The notes under the pieces are model-generated. The model was not told where the DNA came from. It ran no database searches and saw only the letters and a program-made list of their open reading frames with translations. Made by a program: the position numbers and the translations under genes. Below are positions 50,963 to 60,074 of a stretch of DNA of 64,000 nt, piece by piece (positions within the stretch are counted from its first letter, which is position 1; each line of letters opens with the position of its first letter). The stretch is from contig CAWIKL010000001.1 in NCBI GenBank assembly GCA_963836665.1, positions 3,720,001 to 3,784,000 of the forward strand, written 5' to 3'. Origin of the DNA: JAICSD01 sp963836665 (GTDB lineage: Bacteria > Acidobacteriota > Vicinamibacteria > Vicinamibacterales > 2-12-FULL-66-21).

Positions 50963-52420
50963 ATGAGTGCGCTGAAAAAGCTGGAAACAGGTGTTCCCGG
51001 GCTCGATGTGCTGACACTCGGGGGTATTCCCGAAGGGCGCTCCACACTGATTGCCGGCAAGAGCGGCACCGGTAAGACGGTTGTTGGGCTGCAGATCGCC
51101 TCGAATCTGGCGCGCCAGGGCATCAAGACGATCCTGCTCGCGGTCGAGGAATCGCCCGAAGACATGCAGGACAGCGGCGATACGCTTGGACTCGGCATCA
51201 CCCGCCTCGTCCGCGACGGCCAGCTGTTTTTTGCCAACATCGGCCGCCCGATGGACGGGCCGACGATCGTCTCGGGCGAGTACGATCTCTTCGGGCTGAT
51301 TCACCGCCTGGAGGCCATGGTCAAGCAGACCGGCGCGCGCGCCGTCATTCTCGATTCGGCGACGGCGCTCTTCAGTCCGCGACCATCCCCCGAGGCGCTG
51401 CGCAGCCATTTCTTCCAGCTGATCTACACGTTGCGCACGCTTTCCCTGACCGCGGTCGTCCTCGCCGAAGCCCCCGGCGATTACGGGCCATTGACGACGA
51501 TGGGCGTCGAGGACTACGTCTGCGACCTGACTCTGATCCTGCGCAACATCATCGACGGCGGGCGGCGCCGGCGTTCGATTGAAGTGAACAAGTACCGCCG
51601 CAGCGGTCACTTCAAGGGGGAGTACCCGTGCACGGTCACCGCGCGCGGGCTCGCGGTCTTTCCGCTCGACGCGAAGGAGACTCCGGCGAGCTCCAACGTC
51701 GAGCGTTACTCCTCGGGCGTCGAAGGCCTCGACGCGCTGACCCACGGCGGCTGGCTGCGCAACTCGATCATCATCGTCCGCGGTCCGACCGGCAGCGGCA
51801 AGACCATGCTTGCGGGCCTGTACGCCCGCGCCGGTGCCGGGCGCGGCGAACGCGTCGTTTACTACGGCTTCGAGGAGACGCGGCCGATCCTGCTGCGCAA
51901 CTACCGGGAGATCGGCATGCCGATGGACGCCCTCATCGAGTCGGGAAACCTCAAGGTGCTGTGCCGTTATCCGGAGGCGACGAGCCTCGAGGACCTGCTC
52001 GTCGATCTTCGCCTCGGCCTCGAGGAGCTGAAGCCGTCGCTGATCGTGCTCGACAGTATCTCGTCGATCGAGCACGCCTCGTCCGAGAAGGGGTTCCGTC
52101 AGTTCATGATCGGCGTCGCCTCGGTGCTGCGCGAGCACGGGCGCAGCGCGTTCATCACCCAGACGACGCTCGGCGACCACGACGATCACACGGCACCGTA
52201 TCTTTCGACGATCGCCGACTCGATCCTGACCCTCGACTACAGCCTCGACACCTACGAGCTCGATCGCACGATGCGCCTGATCAAGATGCGCGGGTCGGCC
52301 CACGAAACGCACCCCTATCGGCTGGCGATCGAGCCCGGGGGATTGAAGGTGTCGAAGCTGTCGCTCGAAGACGCAACCAGAATCGGCGCCCAACACCGCT
52401 ATCGCGGCCGCTCGTCATAA
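50963..52420 (+). CDS. kaiC: KaiC-family RecA-like ATPase with tandem domains
   Basis: 485 aa. CI domain: TGVPGLDVLTLGGIPEG and Walker A GKSGTGKT at residues 32-39, with catalytic Glu pair in AVEESPED. CII domain: YSSGVEGLDALTHGGWLRNS and Walker A GPTGSGKT from residue 274. Walker B regions are ARAVILDSATALF and PSLIVLDSISSIEHASSEKG. Outside cyanobacteria such proteins act in circadian-like or stress timing signalling. The next gene downstream carries a KaiB domain, which supports a Kai-type module. Confidence 0.9.
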   Translation: MSALKKLETGVPGLDVLTLGGIPEGRSTLIAGKSGTGKTVVGLQIASNLARQGIKTILLAVEESPEDMQDSGDTLGLGITRLVRDGQLFFANIGRPMDGPTIVSGEYDLFGLIHRLEAMVKQTGARAVILDSATALFSPRPSPEALRSHFFQLIYTLRTLSLTAVVLAEAPGDYGPLTTMGVEDYVCDLTLILRNIIDGGRRRRSIEVNKYRRSGHFKGEYPCTVTARGLAVFPLDAKETPASSNVERYSSGVEGLDALTHGGWLRNSIIIVRGPTGSGKTMLAGLYARAGAGRGERVVYYGFEETRPILLRNYREIGMPMDALIESGNLKVLCRYPEATSLEDLLVDLRLGLEELKPSLIVLDSISSIEHASSEKGFRQFMIGVASVLREHGRSAFITQTTLGDHDDHTAPYLSTIADSILTLDYSLDTYELDRTMRLIKMRGSAHETHPYRLAIEPGGLKVSKLSLEDATRIGAQHRYRGRSS

Positions 52421-52550
52421 GGCCGGGCCATCTGTATCGTCGGCCTACGGTCGAGTGCAACGGGCTACACACCTGGCTATCAAATGACCCGCTATCAATA
52501 ATTTAGCCATCCGACCCATCCGGCAACGGATTTGCTCTCAATCCCCGCGT

Positions 52551-53330
52551 ATGGAGATCGCTTTCGGCCCGCCCCCGGGCAATCCTCGACCGTGGAATCT
52601 GTCGCCGTCAGCCGACCGGATCGGCCAGCCGGCGATTCTGCTCGTCGAAGACGACCGCGACATCCGCGACATGATGGCCGCCATGCTCGGCCTGGCGGGC
52701 TTCAACGTGAACGCCTGCGAATCGGCCGAGTGTGGCCTCAACGCCCTGCGTGAAGGGGAGTTCGACCTGATTCTGACCGACTATGCCCTGCCCAGGCAGT
52801 CGGGCTTATGGCTGCTCGAGCACGCCGAGGCGGAAGGCCTGATCAAAGGCACGCCGGTGCTGATCGTCACCGCCCACCCGCACGTCGAGGGGGCGAACGG
52901 CTACGAGGTCATTCACAAGCCGTTCGATCTCGATGAATTGGTCGAGCGCGTGCGCTATCGCGTCGAAGGCGAGGGACCACGCCGCCGCCGCGCGCCGGAG
53001 TTCCGCAGCGACGGCCGTCCTGACGGCGACGACGCGCCCGACTGCCCCGATCCGGTGGAGTTGATTCTCTACGTGAGCTCGCAGTCGGCGCGCTCGTTCG
53101 CGGCGGTGCGCAACATTCGTAACGTATTGAAGCGATTCAAGTCGTCGCGCGTCAAGCTGACCGTGTGCGACCTCGCACGCGACCCCGCGAGAGGCATCGA
53201 GGACTCAATCGCCTTCACCCCGACCCTCGTCCGCAAGACGCCCGGCCCGCGCACGTTCATCCTGGGCCACGTCACCAATCCGGAACTGCTGATGGAACTG
53301 CTCGCTGATTGCGACGCGGAAGAGTCGTAG
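52551..53330 (+). CDS. Response regulator receiver fused to a KaiB-like thioredoxin-fold domain
   Basis: 259 aa. Receiver domain at residues about 27-138: acidic pair Asp34/35, phospho-acceptor Asp77 in LILTDYALPRQSGL, and Lys123. After a charged linker, residues about 169-252 look like KaiB (ELILYVSSQSARSFAAVRNI, LTVCDLARDPARGIEDSIAF, TPTLVRKTPGPRTFILGHV). KaiB binds KaiC in the clock. Adjacent to kaiC, this protein may link a phosphorelay input to KaiC. No DNA-binding output is present. Confidence 0.85.
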   Translation: MEIAFGPPPGNPRPWNLSPSADRIGQPAILLVEDDRDIRDMMAAMLGLAGFNVNACESAECGLNALREGEFDLILTDYALPRQSGLWLLEHAEAEGLIKGTPVLIVTAHPHVEGANGYEVIHKPFDLDELVERVRYRVEGEGPRRRRAPEFRSDGRPDGDDAPDCPDPVELILYVSSQSARSFAAVRNIRNVLKRFKSSRVKLTVCDLARDPARGIEDSIAFTPTLVRKTPGPRTFILGHVTNPELLMELLADCDAEES

Positions 53331-53353
53331 CCGGCCGCTGGCCGCGCGCGTGA

Positions 53354-54538
53354 TCAGTGCGCGAAGAGCGCGCCGAGCGACTTCAGCGCCCCGTCGAGCT
53401 CCTGGCGATCACGCGCGAAGCAGAAACGGACGCAGTCTTCACCGTTGCCCCCGAAGTCAGCCCCCGGCACGCAACCGATCCGCCCTTGCGAGATCAAGAA
53501 CTCCGCCATCGCCCACGATCGTGAGTCAGGATGTTTTCGCGATGGCGGCATCCACCGCGGATCGATGCGCAGGAACGCGTAGAACGCCCCCTTGGGCGGC
53601 GCGCCGCTGAGCACGCCGGCGGCATGTTCGCGGATGCCGTCGTAGAAAAGGTCGCGCCGCGCCCTCAACTCGTCGCGGAATGCCGCGACGAAGTGCTGTG
53701 GCCCTTCGAGTGCCCCGACACCGCCGAACTGCACCACCGACGACACGTTGCTCGCGGTGTAGAAGAGTGCCTTCTTCATTCGCTCGCGCAGCAGCGCGTC
53801 CTTCGCTGCAACGTAGCCGAGGCGCAGCCCGGTCATCGCGTAGGTCTTGCTGAAGGTGTAGATCGAGATCGTGCGCTGGTACATGTCCGGCAACGATCCG
53901 ATGCTGACCTGCTCGGCGCCGTCGAAGATCACGTCCTCGTAGGCTTCGTCAGCGAAGATCCATAGATCGTGGCGCACGGCGAGCGCGGCGATTGCTTCCA
54001 TGTCGCTGCGGGTGAAGACGCCGCCGGTCGGGTTGTTCGGCGAATTGACGTAGATGGCGCGAGTCTTCGCCGTGATCTTCGAGGCCAGTTCGTCGATATC
54101 CCAGCGCCAACCGAGCGGCTCGCGCAGCGGGCATGGGACCGTCACCGCGCGCGCCAGCTTGATGTTCCCCATCGCCGGCGGCCACTCCGGGTCCGGCACG
54201 ATCACTTCGTCGCCGGGCTCGAGCAGCCCCTGGCAGGCGATGAACACGCCGTGGATGCCCCCGGTCGTCACGAGCACCTCGTCAGGCGCGCCGATGGGAA
54301 TCCCGTTCTGCGTCCGCAGTTTCTCCGCGAGCAGCTCGAGCAGCCTCGGCAGCCCGGTCGTTTGCAGGTAGTGGCTCTTGTTCTCGTCGATGGCGCGCCG
54401 CATCGCCGCCTTCACCGTCTCGGGCGAGTCGAAGCTGACGTCCCCCTGGTCGAGCCGGAACGGGTCCGACACGCCGTACATCATGTCGCGGATGCGGATG
54501 ATGCCGGAGAACGGAACGCTGTCGAGAAACGTGCCCAC
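53354..54538 (-). CDS. PLP-dependent class I/II aminotransferase
   Basis: 394 aa from GTG 54538 (VGTFLDSVPFSGIIRIRDMM). VNSPNNPTGGVFTRSD, ADEAYEDVIF, and the PLP lysine in IYTFSKTYAMTGLRLGYVAA are intact. It is aspartate-aminotransferase-like; the exact substrate is not determined. The long upstream extension of the open frame is not conserved-looking, so GTG 54538 is preferred. Confidence 0.87.
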   Translation of the reverse strand: MGTFLDSVPFSGIIRIRDMMYGVSDPFRLDQGDVSFDSPETVKAAMRRAIDENKSHYLQTTGLPRLLELLAEKLRTQNGIPIGAPDEVLVTTGGIHGVFIACQGLLEPGDEVIVPDPEWPPAMGNIKLARAVTVPCPLREPLGWRWDIDELASKITAKTRAIYVNSPNNPTGGVFTRSDMEAIAALAVRHDLWIFADEAYEDVIFDGAEQVSIGSLPDMYQRTISIYTFSKTYAMTGLRLGYVAAKDALLRERMKKALFYTASNVSSVVQFGGVGALEGPQHFVAAFRDELRARRDLFYDGIREHAAGVLSGAPPKGAFYAFLRIDPRWMPPSRKHPDSRSWAMAEFLISQGRIGCVPGADFGGNGEDCVRFCFARDRQELDGALKSLGALFAH

Positions 54539-54623
54539 GACGGCGATCTTATCAGCCGGCGCACGGCTGGCGGGCCGGCGGCCCGGTCGAGTCTGGTCGA
54601 GTCCGGACCAACGAGCGACGATC

Positions 54624-55520
54624 TTAGACGAGCGACAGGATGCGCTGCAGCGTGATCGCGGCCTTGCCGACCGGCAGGTTGCTGACGTAGAAGTGCCGGA
54701 CGCCGGCGGCGGTGAGCTCGCGGATCGATCGCGCACACACTGACTCGGGCGTTCCGCCGCCGGCGAACTCCGCCTGCAAGTCGTCGACGGGCACCGGCAG
54801 GAACTGGCTGAGCGTCTTCAATGTCTGCGACTTCGCCGACCGGTAATAGAACACGCCGAACATCCCGGGCATCTTCAGCGCGCGGCGTTCCGCTTCGGCA
54901 AGGAATCGCTCGACCGCCGGCACGCTGTAGTGCGACACGATTTGCGTCAGGTAGAACTCAGCCGTGGCGTGATCGTCGAGCAGATGGCCGACCTGGTCGG
55001 CCGCGCTGCCGTGCGGGTTGGCCCAGCCGCCGAGGGACAGGCCCTCGGCGCGCGCCCGGATCATCTCGCGCAACTGCCAGGCGTGCTCAACGCAGCGCGC
55101 CGGCCCGACATGCTTGTCGCCGCCGAGTACGACCAGCGACTCGAATCCGTGATGGTGCGCGCGATCGGCGTAGGCCAGGCAGAATTCCGACGTGTGCTTG
55201 CACGTCAAGAACGGGATCACGTGCGACCTCGGTACGTCGTCACCGAGGTTGATCACCAGGTGGCGAAGGTTGTCCTCTTCCCGCATGCCCACGGCACTGT
55301 CGGTGAGGAACACAAACGTGCCGGCCCGCGTCAAGCCGCGCACCGCGTGGTAGGTGTCGATCCACGCGTCCATGCTCGCCGCCGTCTCGAGCTCCGCCCG
55401 CGGCGGCCGGAGTTCGGCCGCGATCACCGCGTTGTCTCCCAGCAACTGTTCGACCAGGACGCTCGTTTGTCGGCTGCGCAAACGTCTATAGTATCCGAAG
55501 GGCTTCGACTGAATCGGCAC
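54624..55520 (-). CDS. Methylenetetrahydrofolate reductase-like protein
   Basis: 298 aa TIM-barrel protein of the MTHFR family: VIAAELRPPRAELETAASMD near the start, then PFLTCKHTSEFCLAYADRAH, SLVVLGGDKHVG and FYLTQIVSHYSVPAVERFLA. The N-terminal catalytic region is atypical compared with MetF, so it may be a MetF paralogue or a one-carbon enzyme with another partner. It lies upstream of the aminotransferase on the same strand and is divergent from the D-cysteine desulfhydrase-like gene with 23 bases between them. Confidence 0.78.
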   Translation of the reverse strand: MPIQSKPFGYYRRLRSRQTSVLVEQLLGDNAVIAAELRPPRAELETAASMDAWIDTYHAVRGLTRAGTFVFLTDSAVGMREEDNLRHLVINLGDDVPRSHVIPFLTCKHTSEFCLAYADRAHHHGFESLVVLGGDKHVGPARCVEHAWQLREMIRARAEGLSLGGWANPHGSAADQVGHLLDDHATAEFYLTQIVSHYSVPAVERFLAEAERRALKMPGMFGVFYYRSAKSQTLKTLSQFLPVPVDDLQAEFAGGGTPESVCARSIRELTAAGVRHFYVSNLPVGKAAITLQRILSLV

Positions 55521-55543
55521 CGTTTATGAGATAGCGTGTTGGC

Positions 55544-56512
55544 GTGCCCGTGCACAGTGAATCGCTGCAGCGGCTCGAGGCGCTGCCCGTGCTTCCCATT
55601 TCGGGTGAGCCGACGCCGGTCGAGGAGCTCCGCCGCCTGGGAGGGCCGTTTGGCCACTCCCGCCTTCTCGTCAAGCGCGATGATGCCATCCCGTTCGGAT
55701 TCGGCGGCAACAAGGTGCGCAAGCTGCGGCTGGTGGGGGCACAGGCGATCCTCGACGGCGCCGACACGTTGATCACGACCGGCGGCATCCAGTCGAATCA
55801 TGCGCGCGCCACGGCGAGCGTTGCGGCGAAGATGGGTCTCGGCTGCGTCCTCGTCGCCAATGGCGAACCGCCGGGGAAGCCAACGGCGAACGCGCTTCTC
55901 GATCGACTGCTCGGCGCCGATGTTCGTTATGTCGCGCGCCGCGAGGATCGCGCGCCGGCCATGGAACGGATTGCCGAGGAGTTGAGGGCACGGGGCCGCC
56001 GTCCGGCCGTCATTCCTCTCGGCGCCTCGACGCCGCTTGGCGCGGCCGCGTTCGCGCTCGCGGTCGGCGAGATGCTGCAGCAGATGCCGGCGCCAGACGT
56101 CATCGTGTGCGCGACATCGTCGGGGGGCACGCAGGCCGGCCTCATTGCCGGCTGCGCGCTCTACGGGCTGCCGACACGCGTGATCGGGATCAGCGCCGAC
56201 GATCCGTCCGCCGCCATCGCTGCGGCGATCCGCGCGATCCTGGATGGCCTCGAGGCGCTGCTCCACGCTCCCGGCGTGTTCGCGCCGGCGACGATCGAAG
56301 TCGATGACCGTTTCGTTGGTGACGGCTATGGCATCCCGACGCCCGCGTCGACGGAAGCGATCGCGCTCGCCGCGCGCACCGAAGCGCTGTTCCTCGACCC
56401 GACCTACACGGCCAAGGCGATGGCCGGGCTGATGTCGCGGCTGCACGCGCGCGACCTGAACGGCACCGTCCTCTTCTGGCATACGGGCGGCCAGGTAGGA
56501 CTATTCGCGTAA
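55544..56512 (+). CDS. D-cysteine desulfhydrase / ACC deaminase family PLP enzyme
   Basis: 322 aa fold-type II PLP enzyme. The PLP lysine is in FGFGGNKVRKLRLV, the substrate Ser/Asn loop in TGGIQSNHARATASVA, and the phosphate-binding SSGGTQAGLIAG. The C-terminus has FLDPTYTAKAMAGLMSR, typical for the family. It converts D-cysteine to pyruvate, ammonia and sulfide or a related D-amino acid; ACC deaminase activity cannot be excluded. The start at GTG 55544 has no strong Shine-Dalgarno. Confidence 0.87.
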   Translation: MPVHSESLQRLEALPVLPISGEPTPVEELRRLGGPFGHSRLLVKRDDAIPFGFGGNKVRKLRLVGAQAILDGADTLITTGGIQSNHARATASVAAKMGLGCVLVANGEPPGKPTANALLDRLLGADVRYVARREDRAPAMERIAEELRARGRRPAVIPLGASTPLGAAAFALAVGEMLQQMPAPDVIVCATSSGGTQAGLIAGCALYGLPTRVIGISADDPSAAIAAAIRAILDGLEALLHAPGVFAPATIEVDDRFVGDGYGIPTPASTEAIALAARTEALFLDPTYTAKAMAGLMSRLHARDLNGTVLFWHTGGQVGLFA

Positions 56513-56551
56513 GTCTGTGACGGGAGCCGGATGCTGGGAGCTTAAGCCCTA

Positions 56552-58004
56552 ATGATCTCGATCACGTTTCTCGGAGCCGCCCGCACTGTCACGGGCTCGA
56601 AGTACCTCGTCGACGCCAACGGCGCCCGCATCCTGGTTGACGCCGGCCTGTTCCAGGGGCTGAAGGACCTGCGGCAGCGCAACTGGCAGGACCTGCCTGT
56701 GCCCGCCGCCAGCATCCAGGCGATCGTGCTCACACACGCTCACCTCGATCACTGTGGCTATCTGCCTCGCCTCGTCGCGCAAGGGTTCCGCGGCCGCGTG
56801 TTTTGTGACGCAAGGTACTCAGGATCTCTGCCGCATCGTCCTGCCCGACGCCGGCCGCCTCCAGGAAGAGGACGCCGAGTTCGCCAACCGGCACAACTTC
56901 TCCCGGCACAAGCCGGCGCTTCCGCTCTACACGGAGATTGACGCCTCGCGCGCGCTGACCCTGCTGCAGCCCTGCGGCTATGACCGCCAGCTCCCGGTGA
57001 CCCAGGGCATCGACGTCGAATTCGTCAACGCCGGCCACTTACTCGGTTCGGCGTACGCGCGTATGCACATAGACGGCCGGACGGTCCTCTTCGGCGGCGA
57101 TCTCGGCCGCTACGCGCGCCCCGTGCTGCCCGATCCGACGCCGGTGAGCGAAGCCGATTTCCTGCTCGTCGAATCGACCTACGGCGACCGTGTGCACGAG
57201 CAGGATGACGAGGGGGCGAGACTGGCGGAGATCGTGACGGACACCGCCCACAAGGGCGGCAAGCTGATCATCCCGGCCTTCGCCATCGGCCGCGTGGAGG
57301 AGCTGCTCTACTGGCTGAAACGGCTCGAAGACGCGAAGCGGATCCCGGTGCTGCCGGTGTTCCTCGACAGCCCGATGGCGTCGGCGGCGTTGGCGCGCTA
57401 CACCGAGCGCGTCAACGAGCTCGATCCCGAGCTGCAGCCGGAGCAACACGACGACAAGGCTCCGCACGACGCTGCTGCGCAGCCGACGCCATCCGCCCTG
57501 CGGCGGCGTCAGGCGCTGCAGGAGCGCGACATGTGCGTCTTCTGCACGCAGCGCTTCCGCGTCATCGCCTCGCCGGACCAGTCGAAACAGTTGACCGCCT
57601 CGCGCGCGCCGGCCATCGTCATTTCGTCGAGCGGCATGGCGGAGGGTGGTCGTGTCCTGCACCACCTGAAGGCAGCGCTGCCCGACCAGCGCAACACCGT
57701 CCTGTTTGCCGGCTACCAGGGCGTCGGCACACGCGGCCGTCGTCTCGTGGATGGCGAGAAGACCGTGAAGATTCACGGCGCGTGGGTGCCGGTCGCGGCC
57801 CGAATCGAGCACATCGACTCAATGTCGGCGCATGCCGACGCCGGCGAGATCATGCGGTGGCTGAAGGGGTTTGCCAGGGCGCCGCAACGGACCTTCATCG
57901 TGCACGGCGAACCCACCGCGCAGGACGCCCTCGCGGCGCGCATCCAGGCGGAGCTGGGCTGGCCGACGCATGCGCCGGAGCACCGCGAGTCCGTGCAGAT
58001 CTGA
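56552..58004 (+). pseudogene. MBL-fold beta-CASP ribonuclease (CPSF/Ysh1-like), +1 frameshift
   Basis: A metallo-beta-lactamase/beta-CASP nuclease of the CPSF73-like group, acting on RNA with two zinc ions. The first segment is intact (ITFLGAARTVTGSKYLVDAN, LTHAHLDHCGYLPRL) to FRGRVFC. One extra G near 56809 breaks the frame, and skipping it restores TQGTQDLCRIVLPDAGRLQE and the rest: LLVESTYGDRVHEQ, FAIGRVEELLYWL, ISSSGMAEGGRVLHH, RIEHIDSMSAHADAGEIMRW. Restored length is about 483 aa. It is a probable assembly indel, since both sides are well conserved. Confidence 0.85.
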
Positions 58005-58058
58005 GTGTTCAGCGTTCATCCGTGGCTATCCACCGCCGTCCGTGGCTATGATCGGTGG

Positions 58059-60074
58059 ATGGGCAGGCGGCTTCCGGTTCTCGTCCTCGCAAGCACGATC
58101 TGGCTGGCGCCAGCAGCGGCACAGCAGAGCCCGCTGGTCGAAACGGTAGGTGACACCGGGTTCCTGCAGCTGCAGGCGCCGAGCTTCGCCCAGCTCGTGC
58201 CCCAGCAGAAGCAGCTCGCCTACTGGCTGACCCAGGCGTCGATTGCCATCGACCCGATCGTCTACGACCAGCTGTCGAAGTACGGCATCCGCGAAAAGCG
58301 GTTGCTCGAAGGGATCGTCGCGCACCGCGCCGCGGTGCCGCCGGCGGCGTTTACGAAGATTCGGGAGTACGCGCTCCTCTTCTGGGCCAACCGCGGCAAT
58401 CACAACGAGCTGACGTCGCAGAAGTTTGTGCCGCAGTTCACGCCCTCAGAGCTGCACGCCGCCGCGCGGCAGGCGCAGGCCGCGGGAGCCTTCTCGGCAC
58501 CCTACGGCCATCTGCCTCCGATCGCTGACGCCGACGCGCTCGGGAAGGAACTCGACGAGCTGCAGCGGCCGATTTTCGACGCCGGGTTCGAGCCGATGAT
58601 CACCGCCAAGACGCCGCCGTCAGGCCAGGACCTCATCCAGGCGAGCGCGAACACGTTTTACGAGGGGGTCTCGCTCGCCGATCTGAAAGGGCTCGAGGAG
58701 CGCTACCCGCTCAACTCGCGAGTCGTGAAGGACGCGCACGGCATTCGTGAAGAGGTCTACCGCGCCGGTACGCCCGACGGCAGTGTCAAGCCTGGGCTCT
58801 ACGCCACCTACCTGAAGAAGGCCAACGAGTACCTCGAAAAAGCAAAGGCCGTCGCCGACCCGGCACAGGCCACGGTCATCGCCGGCCTGATCCGTTTCTA
58901 CCAGACGGGCGATCCGAAAGACTGGCTGCAGTTTGGCAGCGACTGGGTCCGGAATGATGCCACCGTCGACTTCGCCAACGGCTTCATCGAAGTCTACCGC
59001 GACGCCCGCGGTGCGAAAGGATCGTCGCAGAGCTTCGTCACCATCACCGACAAGCCGGTGACCACCGTGATGAACAAGCTGGCGCAGAACGCCGCCTACT
59101 TCGAAGACAAGGCACCCTGGGACCCAAAGTACAAGAAGCAGAACTTCACGCCGCCGGTGGTCAAAGCCGTCGAAGTCCTGGTCGAGACCGGCGATTTCCA
59201 CGTCAGCACCATCGGCGACAATCTGCCAAACGAGCAGGAGATCCACGCCAGGTACGGGACCAAGAACTTCCTGTTCCTGGGCAGCAGCCACGCGCTCGAC
59301 GCCGCGAGCACGTCGATGATCGACGAGTTCGGCGCCTCACCCGAAGAAATCGCCCGCTCGAAGCGCGACAGCGAACAGGCGGAAGACATGCTGACCGCGA
59401 TGCACGAGGTGATCGGGCACGGTTCGGGCCAGCTGTCGGACAAGGTGCAGGGGCAGCCGGCGAAGTACTTGAAGGAGTACTACTCGACGCTGGAAGAAGC
59501 CCGCGCCGACCTGATGGGCCTGTGGAACGTCTGGGATCCGAAGCTGACGGAGCTTGGCCTGATCAAGGACCAGGACGCCGTGGCCAAGGCGATGTACGAC
59601 AACGCGGCCCGTGCGCCGCTCACGCAGCTGCGCCGCATCCCCCGTGGTGACACCATCGCCGAAGACCACCAGCGCGGCCGGCAGCTCATTGCGCATTTCA
59701 TCAAGGACACGACCGGTGGCATCGCCTATTTCGACCGCAACGGGAAGACCTATGTTCACGTGACCGACTATCCGAAAATGCGCCAGGGTGTCGGCCGCCT
59801 TCTCGCCGAGCTGATGCGGATCAAGGCGGAAGGGGACTACGACGCCATCAAGAAGCTCGTCGAGGCCTACGGCGTCCACTTCGATCCCAGGCTGCGCGAT
59901 CAGATCGTCGCCCGCTACAAGGCTCTCCGCATGCCGACCTACTGGGCCGGCATCAATGCCGACGTGGCGATGGGATCCGGCGGCGCGAGCATTTCCTACC
60001 CGCGCGATCCGGTTCACCAGTACCTCTTGTATGGTGCGATGTACGATGCCAGCCTGAAGGTGACGACCCGATGA
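58059..60074 (+). CDS. Exported M49-type (dipeptidyl-peptidase III-like) zinc peptidase
   Basis: 671 aa from ATG 58059 with a signal peptide (LPVLVLASTIWLAPAAAQQ). The zinc motif HEVIGH is at residues 449-454, with EEARAD about 30 residues later (near 480), matching the HExxGH...EExxAD arrangement of M49. It cleaves dipeptides from peptide N-termini in eukaryotic DPP III; the bacterial substrate is unknown. Its stop overlaps the start of the second M49 gene by 4 bases (ATGA). Paralogues in tandem suggest divided compartments. Confidence 0.88.
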   Translation: MGRRLPVLVLASTIWLAPAAAQQSPLVETVGDTGFLQLQAPSFAQLVPQQKQLAYWLTQASIAIDPIVYDQLSKYGIREKRLLEGIVAHRAAVPPAAFTKIREYALLFWANRGNHNELTSQKFVPQFTPSELHAAARQAQAAGAFSAPYGHLPPIADADALGKELDELQRPIFDAGFEPMITAKTPPSGQDLIQASANTFYEGVSLADLKGLEERYPLNSRVVKDAHGIREEVYRAGTPDGSVKPGLYATYLKKANEYLEKAKAVADPAQATVIAGLIRFYQTGDPKDWLQFGSDWVRNDATVDFANGFIEVYRDARGAKGSSQSFVTITDKPVTTVMNKLAQNAAYFEDKAPWDPKYKKQNFTPPVVKAVEVLVETGDFHVSTIGDNLPNEQEIHARYGTKNFLFLGSSHALDAASTSMIDEFGASPEEIARSKRDSEQAEDMLTAMHEVIGHGSGQLSDKVQGQPAKYLKEYYSTLEEARADLMGLWNVWDPKLTELGLIKDQDAVAKAMYDNAARAPLTQLRRIPRGDTIAEDHQRGRQLIAHFIKDTTGGIAYFDRNGKTYVHVTDYPKMRQGVGRLLAELMRIKAEGDYDAIKKLVEAYGVHFDPRLRDQIVARYKALRMPTYWAGINADVAMGSGGASISYPRDPVHQYLLYGAMYDASLKVTTR

